This document shows positions 57,501 through 64,000 of a DNA stretch of 64,000 nucleotides, piece by piece. The stretch covers positions 9,883,605 to 9,947,604 of the forward strand of contig OX442321.1 of NCBI GenBank assembly GCA_949358305.1, read 5' to 3'. Every line of letters begins with the position of its first letter. Position 1 is the first letter of the stretch. This DNA comes from Strigamia acuminata. Taxonomy: Eukaryota > Arthropoda > Chilopoda > Geophilomorpha > Linotaeniidae. Made by a program: the position numbers and the translations under genes. Below the pieces are notes generated by a model. The model was not told the origin of the DNA. It made no database searches and saw only the letters and a program-made list of their open reading frames with translations.

Positions 57501-60500
57501 TTACGAAACAATGAAGGACATGCACCGGGACAAATGGATGGAAAATAATGATTTCCTCGTCTATAATTATAATAATAACACGAAAATGCGAGACAATGAT
57601 AAATTGTCTCGATTTGTGTTAAAAATGGACGTCTTATGCGGGTCAATCACCAATCCTCGTCTCTGATTGGCTGTTTTAGTGTTGTTTTGCTCTACAGAAC
57701 GATTTTCAACGAATTTTTAAGGTGGGAGTTAGAGCATTGAATTTTTTCTTTAATTTATTACTTTAGTTTCAGTAAATTTGTGATTTGTGTCCAAAATTTG
57801 GGTGGTACTGTCTAGAAGTGCGTAATTTATTTATACTTAACGTTAAGCAGTAGCGACTAAGTTTAATAAATAAACTGTTGGCGCCTGCAAGAATTATGGA
57901 TACGGAAAAGAAAAAAACTCTTCAATAATAAATAAATAAATAAGTTTAACGACAGATAAATTTAATTAAAAATAAAAAGACGAGATAAATTGTAGATTTA
58001 TCTGAAAGATAATTTATTCTTTCTTTTTACATTTCGAACAAAAGGAGATAAGGAATACTAGGTGTGTTTACTTTGAAGTTGTTTTATTTCTTTTTGCAAG
58101 CTTGCTGAGCTTCTTTCCTGTCCAGTGTCAGGATGTGATGGATTTTTCAATTAGAAAATTGAATTAGAAATTGGATGCATAGAAGAGATGTACACAGCAA
58201 TAGGATATGGAAGTGAACTTAATCCTTAAATTTATCTATAAAATGTTGTTTGTGTGTGGGAAGATGTGGATTTTCCCATACTTTTTCCTCCCCTATTTCT
58301 TTGATGCGGGTTCGGGGGCCTTGACCAGAGGACTTTGTGATGTCCCACCCACAAATGCGTGATTTATGGCGCATTGAAAGAAAATTTGACTCTTTTGGTG
58401 GTCCCGTATTCATTTTATGGGCTGACCTGACTTGGAAATGAATGAATTGGAGAAGCTTTTAATTAAATATTTTTATAACATTTAAAATAAAAAAAATTGT
58501 AACCAAATATTGGTGGAATAAATCAGGGTCGGTTTGGGGGCAGTGGAAAATTTTAAGTCCAAAGATTTGTTGAATCTGTGGATTTTTTTAGTTTTTGGAT
58601 TTTTTTGAATGGAAATGCGTTTTTGCAAATAAATTTGAGCAACCGTCTATTACCGAGGGAAAAGCCCGCTCTATAATCGTTGTTGGCGAGGAATTTTTCA
58701 ACGCATGCGCACTGTCTTAGGAGCCGGTCAACAACAAAACCTTCAAGCTGAATTTGCATTTCGTGCGAATTGAATGAAGTATTTTTTCCGAGAAAAAATT
58801 GGCATTCAAAAAAAGTTTATATTTTTTAAATTTTGTTTTTTTTTGCTTTAAAAAATTAAATGAAATAAAATAAAATATTTTTGTTTCGTGGTTTGGTGAA
58901 AAACAAGTTTATTGGGAGGAGTTGGTGTGTGTTGAAATATTTTTGGTTGTGGTGGAACTAATCTGTGAACAACGACCTACTGCAGTTCACTCACGTCTTT
59001 ATTTTCTATTAATTTAAACAACGGGCTTGGATTATAGGAATTAAATGAAATGTTGGTCCATTGCGGGCTGGGAAGTGCTTTGTTTTCACGCTGGAGTACG
59101 TTTTATAATTTGCAAATATTTAATTTTTATTGTGCTATAAAATTTTTTAAAATTTTTCACCCTTTTTTTAAAAAAATTTTGTCGTAAAATTAGCTCGAGA
59201 TTTGGAGCATTGGAGTAATGAAACGAGCAGCTTGTGTTCGAGTGCAGTCTGCGCTAATTTTAACTCGGCTGGACCTAACATTGCCTTTTCCACCTGTTTA
59301 TCTGCCTGTCTAGTCGGAAGCACACATGGCAAATGGAAACTGTTGATGATTTTCAACGAGTTGGTTGAAATGTTTGCGCTTGATTTTGATGACAAGTATT
59401 TTCCCCAATTTCCCCGCCCGTTGTTACGCGATCATTTATTATCGTATCGATTGGTTTTTGTGTACGTGTCGACCCGAAATTGATCGGTGATCAAATTCCG
59501 TGACGATTGACGAACTAGTTTTGGAGAGTTTGCAGTGGCGCAATCGTTAATTGACACTCGGATCTACATTCTGCATATTTTTGTGCTGACTGCACTACGA
59601 GGAAGTTTGTCGTAACAAACATGCGGTGAAACAAACCGTTGAGATTTATTAATGCGTCGCGAATAGCGATTGCAATTTATCGTCTAGCCAATTTACTGCA
59701 ATGGGTGTCGTAAAAAATGGCGAAATTTGAATAATTGGCGGGGAATTGGACGTTACTTTCTGTTTGTTTTGATTCGATTGGAAAGTGGAGATATATATTT
59801 TTCTTTCGTGTTTGGAGTTGCGTGGCGTCATGTTATTGGTCGATATTTGTAATTTTATCTATTTCCGTTACTCTCGGTCCACGTAGACGATTTTTATTTA
59901 CCTTATGTTGCCAGTTCGAAGCGAGACGTTCTCTGGTGTATTTAAAGCGTATTCGACCGTTAATGAAATCTAGAGAGAGAGATAAAGCTGACAGTAAAAA
60001 TACTCAGGTGGGATTTAGCATTTAATTTATTTGTTGAATGTTTAGAATAAAAGATAAAAAATTGTGCTTAGAATTTTGAGTGTTTTCCATGCAGACTAGA
60101 CGTGGAATCTTGAAGGTCAGGTAATGACAGTGAACCAAATTTGTGTCATTCACTCGCTGGCCGCAATTCGAGTGTTTAATAATATCAAAGGGTTGAACTG
60201 TGACTCATCTGTGGAACAATTCTATTTTTATGAGAATGAGATCACTGATGTATAAATAAAATTTATTTTATTTTATTTTTTGATTTTATTCTTTTTTCTT
60301 TTTTTTTTAGCCGCCTGGTCCTGGTCCCAATACTGGCCCGACATCTCCACACTTTTACGCTTACCCTTATCCGCCACCTCATCCTCCATATCACCCTCAT
60401 CCCGCCGGACCACCTGCACATATTCAAGCACAGGGTGTGACTCAAGCAATGCACGGTCAAGTGCCCCCACTTTCATCGCATCCGTGCAACAGCCATCATT

Positions 60501-63500
60501 CACAAGGTTGTTTTTATTTTTATTATATGGTAATTTTGTTGTTGTTTTTTTTTTTAAATTAATTTTTCGATATATTTCAGGTCCTTCACCGCCTCCCCCG
60601 ATTCCCCAGCATAAGGATGAACGGACGCAAAGACAGTACATGAAAATGAGGAAAAAATTAGAAGCGAGGCAAAAAGAGAATACAACTACCAATATTTCTT
60701 TATCTTGTAACACCCATTTGTCAGTGCCCCCGCCATCTTCGTTCCCCAAAAAAGGTACGAAAATGAAAATTTATTTTGTATATTATATTTTTTGTAATTT
60801 ATTGTTTATTTGTGCAGATAATGCCAATAAAAAATACAAAGATGGGAATTCAAGTACAACGTGTTCGGAGGAAAATGAAGAGAGCAAAGCACAAGAAGAC
60901 GTAGAAACGAAGGTCCTCGTTGAGTTGCTTTCTAAAGTCTTTCCACCGAAGGTACGCGGCGACCAACATTTATTTATTTCATTTATATTTAAACGCGAAT
61001 TTCTTATTAATTTGGTTCAGGTGTCTGAGGTTGACGCCAGAAGTGCCTTCTTGCGGTGGAAACCACCGGATGTGAATTCGGAAGACGAGAATAAGAAGAA
61101 CGATGTATCGATTCAAGAATCGGATTTTTCGTACGATGTTCTCTTGTCCGACCACGGCAAAGATAGCAAATATCGGGTCATCTACAATGGCTCCGCTTTA
61201 GAGTATAAATTGACAGATTTGAAACCGGCCACAGAATACCACGTTTGGTACGACATTTATTGATGATACGTTTGCGAGTGAGATGGATAATGATTAAATG
61301 TATCCGTTTTCGCTTTTGATTGTAGCCTAGAAGCGGTAATGGCCGATTTAAGAGGGAAAATGAGCGAGGCTGCTGTGTTTAGGACTAAATGCTGCGAGCC
61401 TGATATCCCCGGTCCTCCGAAAGTAGTAAATCGGACAAAGACTAGTCTGACTCTTAGATGGAATGTAAGAAGGGCTCGTTTTATTGACTCGAAATGAAAT
61501 GCAATTAACGTTTATTTTATAGCCGTCTGCTGATAATGGTTCTAAGGTTATAAATTATATTTTGGAGTACGATGAAGTGAGTTGCAATAGTTTATAATGC
61601 GGTGCATTGTATTTTTAATTTGATTTCTTTTTTAAGGGTCGGGGTGATGGGAAGTTTGTGGAATTATTAAGGACTTCATCCAAGCAACCTAAAATATCGA
61701 AATTGAATGCATCGACTTGTTATAAATTTCGCGTGTCGGCGGTTAACGAAATCGGACGAAGGTGAGAATGCAAATCTATTGCTTTATTTTATTTAATTTT
61801 TTGTTTAATTTGTTTTAATTTTTTACAGCAAAACGAGTGAAACTTGCGCGTGTATGACGAGTGGAAGTCCACCGTTGCAACCTATTCCTCCGCAACTGAA
61901 GGAGGCTCACGTAACGAGGCTCCTAGTCTCGTGGCAAAAGAGGCCGACGGATGATGAGTTTACTCTGCAGATGGAGGACGAAGATTCGGTAATGAATAGT
62001 TTGTTCACCTTTAATTGGTCGTGCGGAACGTTTTGAATGCTTACATTTCAATATTTCAGGGACACGGCTTCCTTCCAGTCTACAACGGGAAGGAAACACT
62101 TTGTATGTGTTCGAATCTTCTACGGAATACCGAATATAAATTTCGGGTAAGTTATTAAATGAAATATAATCAATTATGTTTGTGAAATAATGAATTTGTT
62201 TATTTCAAGCTGTGTGCCATTAATGACGAAGGAGCTAGTCGGTGGAGCGATGCTGTAACATATCGTACCCGCCCTGATCGTCCAGGGGTTCCTGGTAAAC
62301 CTTTTGCAAAGGGTAAAATTCATTCCACTAGTATGAAAATAACATGGGGTAAGACTGCGTAAATATTTTTTTTATTTTTTTTAAATAACGTTTTTGTTTT
62401 GCATACAAAATAGATCCACCAAAAGATAGCGGCGGTTCGGACATTCAGAGCTATTCTTTGGAAATCGAGTCGGGAAACGATTTTGAACCAATTTACACCG
62501 GAAACGAAACTGAATACGTTTGCGATCATCTGCTACCTGGAAGGGCGTACAGGTTTCGAGTTCGTGCATCCTCTCAAGGCGGACTTGGCGAAGTAAACAA
62601 ACGGCTTCATTTTGGTTTTTTAGTTTTATTGTATTTTTAAACGTAATTTTTTTAAAATTAGTATTCGGAAGCGGCGCTTGTTTCGACGCTATCGGTGTGC
62701 CCTGGACGTTGTTCCGTGCCCCGGCTTCACGGCAAACCTAAGGCTACTACTTTACACTTGAAGTGGAACTACCCGGAAGACGATGGTGGATCGCCCATTA
62801 CCGAGTTTGAAATCGAAATGACCAATCCGGATAATACATCTCGTCAAGTTTATCGTGGACGGGATTTAGATTGCATGGTTGCGAGTCTATTACCAGGAAG
62901 GCCATATTTGTTTCAAGTGCGCGCTTACAATAAAGTTGGGGTGAGTAAATAAATTGGTATTTGGAATGGAGAAACTCACTTTGTATTTTGAATTTAGTTT
63001 GGACCTTTGTCGGAACCATTGGAAGTCGTGAGCGGCGCGGGACCTCCGGACAAACCTTGCGAGCCACGAGTGACATTTAAATCGCCGCACACGGCCGTGG
63101 CGTCGTGGGAGGAGCCCGTGAATAACGGCGCTGCCATCACGGAGTTCAGATTGGAGTGGAGCACGAGAGACGGGGAATTTCAGCAGTTATTCCAAGGCTA
63201 CGCTTTGAATTACGAAATTAAAAACCTGAGTCCTGCCACTCAATACAACTTCAGACTACGGGTAATGAATTTTTATCTAATAAATCTTAAAGCAGAACGT
63301 GAACTAAACAAAGGCGTTGTTGATGCAGGCTATCAATAGTGCTGGTTCGAGTGCATTGAGCGAAGCCACTAGCTGCGTGACCCCTGCCTCATCGCCGGGC
63401 GCTATTTCATCATCGTCCATCAAGTACACGTGCACCGCCACGTCGATCGATTTAACATGGCGGGAGCCGGCATCGAATGGCAGCAATATTCTTAGTTATA

Positions 63501-64000
63501 ATGTCGACCTCTGTGAAAGGCATCTTTTAATAACTGAAGGGGGGACACCGAAATGTTTAATTGAAAACTTGTCTCCCGAGACCACGTATAAGTACGTCAT
63601 GATTTTTTTCTTTTAAATATATTTTTATTTATTGTATTTTTTTTTAATTTTTAGGATACGAATTCAGGCTGTGAGCAGCGTGGGTGTTGGTCCTTTCAGC
63701 TCCTTGCTCAAGATATGCACGCTGTCGTTGCCGCCTGCGCCTCCTCGGCTCGAGTGTACACGCATCGGCCACAACAGCTTGGTGATCAAGTGGGGCGAAG
63801 GGAAGAACGCAGATTTCACGCATTATACTTTGGAAATGGAAAACAGAGCCGGGAAGTAAGTCGAGTCAAATTTTGAAAAATTGTTTAAGATGGGAGAAAG
63901 CAATTTAATTTTTTTTAATTTCTTTTTCTTTCGTAGCTTTGTACCAGTTTATCAGGGCGGTAGTTTATCACAAAAGATTTCTAAATTAATGGAAACTACC
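51510..64000 (+). CDS. FNDC3: FNDC3 family fibronectin type III protein (3' end outside window)
   Basis: Exons: 51510-52101, 57164-57336, 60311-60506, 60581-60754, 60818-60951, 61021-61247, 61326-61464, 61523-61576, 61637-61761, 61829-61988, 62060-62146, 62210-62348, 62414-62592, 62662-62940, 62998-63261, 63329-63591, 63655-63855 and 63937-64000+. All phases agree, giving 1150 residues so far. Vertebrate FNDC3A/B are tail-anchored membrane proteins of the secretory pathway with nine FN3 domains. The N-terminal ~420 residues are low-complexity (Pro/His/Ser-rich) and hold the family block HVNPGEAISFQVGDQMQLIQG. FN3 domains begin near 424, 521, 616, 708, 803, 900, 988 and 1085, the last cut by the window. 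Diagnostic strings include DIPGPPKVVNRTKTSLTLRW, SADNGSKV and PPRLECTRIGHNSLVIKWGEG. The ninth FN3 and the membrane anchor must lie beyond 64000. Start: ATG 51510 (MVKTMNC), with a second ATG at 51522. Confidence 0.94.
53096..53105 (+). promoter_or_regulatory. CTCF-like core AGATGGCGCC
   Basis: A perfect AGATGGCGC-type core within FNDC3 intron 1, between the two putative FNDC3 promoters. Confidence 0.4.
53422..53450 (+). repeat. (AT)n(AG)n dinucleotide repeat
   Basis: About ten AT units followed directly by about five AG units. Confidence 0.9.
54540..55059 (+). promoter_or_regulatory. putative internal FNDC3 promoter and 5' leader
   Basis: A block of clearly higher GC and CpG content (GATGGCGCCCTAAGCGGCCA, GTCGTGCCGCCCGTCTGTCG, TTGCCGCGGCCGTTGCGAG) lies just upstream of the candidate first exon at 55060. 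TCTCAGTTCAG near 54675 resembles the arthropod TCAGT initiator. Transcription start is inferred only from this context. Confidence 0.4.
55060..55198 (+). CDS. FNDC3: candidate alternative first exon of FNDC3, cysteine-rich
   Basis: ATG at 55060 is preceded directly by an in-frame TAA. A second in-frame ATG at 55072 has a near-ideal context (GCCATGG). The exon ends CAC G|GTAAGT in phase 1, exactly the phase needed to join FNDC3 exon 2 at 57164 (G|GT CCT GCG). The 46 codons contain five cysteines and aromatic residues (CAEMYSGNC, EFCFGVQQDMC). They are unlike the Pro/Thr-rich exon 1 they would replace. With a GC-rich block just upstream, this is best read as a second promoter. Alternatives are an unrelated gene with chance phase agreement or a cassette exon. 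I know of no equivalent in vertebrate FNDC3. Confidence 0.5.
57337..60310 (+). other. FNDC3 intron 2
   Basis: A 3-kb intron. Apart from the possible first exon at 59963-60007, I see no supported exon. The ORFs at 58553-58759 (minus) and 59202-59483 (plus) have no splice or family support. The 59500-60010 part is less AT-rich and may be regulatory. Confidence 0.5.
59963..60007 (+). CDS. FNDC3: candidate second alternative first exon of FNDC3, very short
   Basis: ATG at 59963 opens 15 codons (MKSRERDKADSKNTQ) ending in CAG|GTGGGA in phase 0. This is the phase required by FNDC3 exon 3 at 60311 (CCG CCT GGT...). The sequence upstream is less AT-rich and has no clear acceptor, as expected of a first exon. 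The short charged peptide would give an isoform lacking the N-terminal exons. Phase agreement alone has a one-in-three chance, so support is modest. Confidence 0.3.

Noticed and set aside
58553-59483. ORFs in FNDC3 intron 2 (58553-58759 minus, 59202-59483 plus)
   Set aside because: They have no acceptor and donor of suitable phase, no polyadenylation signal and no recognisable motif. FNDC3 exons 2 and 3 join in phase without them.

Overview
This window is nuclear DNA from an invertebrate animal, most likely an arthropod or a close relative. The coding genes are clearly metazoan. They are split by very short GT-AG introns (about 50-90 nt) plus a few introns of several kb, and the intergenic DNA is AT-rich with long T runs. 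I could not fix the species. There is no bacterial gene structure, CRISPR array, rRNA or tRNA.

Layout. (1) At 1.5-3.3 kb, on the + strand, is a small cluster of short secreted-peptide genes. Two are paralogous cystine-knot-type peptides sharing an intron position. Between them is a two-exon peptide gene I do not recognise, and one or two weaker candidates follow. (2) From 3.8 to 26 kb no conventional gene is visible. This part holds minisatellites, a hAT-like non-autonomous element with an internal minisatellite, dispersed repeats and many candidate regulatory motifs. (3) At 26.2-38.6 kb is a complete RYK/Derailed-type Wnt co-receptor pseudokinase gene (14 exons, 561 aa) with an 8.6-kb first intron. 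(4) At 39.7-41.1 kb is PABIR/FAM122, a PP2A-B55 inhibitor (8 exons, 275 aa). (5) At 41.8-42.7 kb, on the - strand, is the spliceosome factor CWC15 (5 exons, 224 aa), convergent with PABIR. (6) At 42.9-47.6 kb is ZC3H13/Flacc, a subunit of the m6A writer (14 exons, about 1298 aa), divergent from CWC15 across 212 bp. (7) From 51.5 kb to the window end is FNDC3 (fibronectin type III family), truncated by the window, with two additional candidate first exons.

Most interesting signals. Three pairs of similar non-coding segments lie in the same order and orientation about 15-18 kb apart upstream of and inside RYK intron 1. They look like the remains of an old tandem duplication of a regulatory domain, or a family of conserved elements. 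Some carry a CTCF-like core. The 9-mer AAAGGGTTA/TAACCCTTT occurs nine times, by my reading only between 16.8 and 36.2 kb, around RYK. Exact TGACGTCA palindromes are also frequent. The FNDC3 alternative first exons rest on exact splice-phase agreement.

How the genes relate. RYK works in Wnt reception, PABIR in phosphatase control, CWC15 and ZC3H13 in nuclear RNA processing, and FNDC3 is a membrane-anchored FN3 protein. The CWC15/ZC3H13 pair may share a promoter. Otherwise I see no shared pathway. Exon boundaries were derived by hand from splice consensus, reading-frame continuity and recalled family resemblance. No search was run, and all motif counts come from reading.
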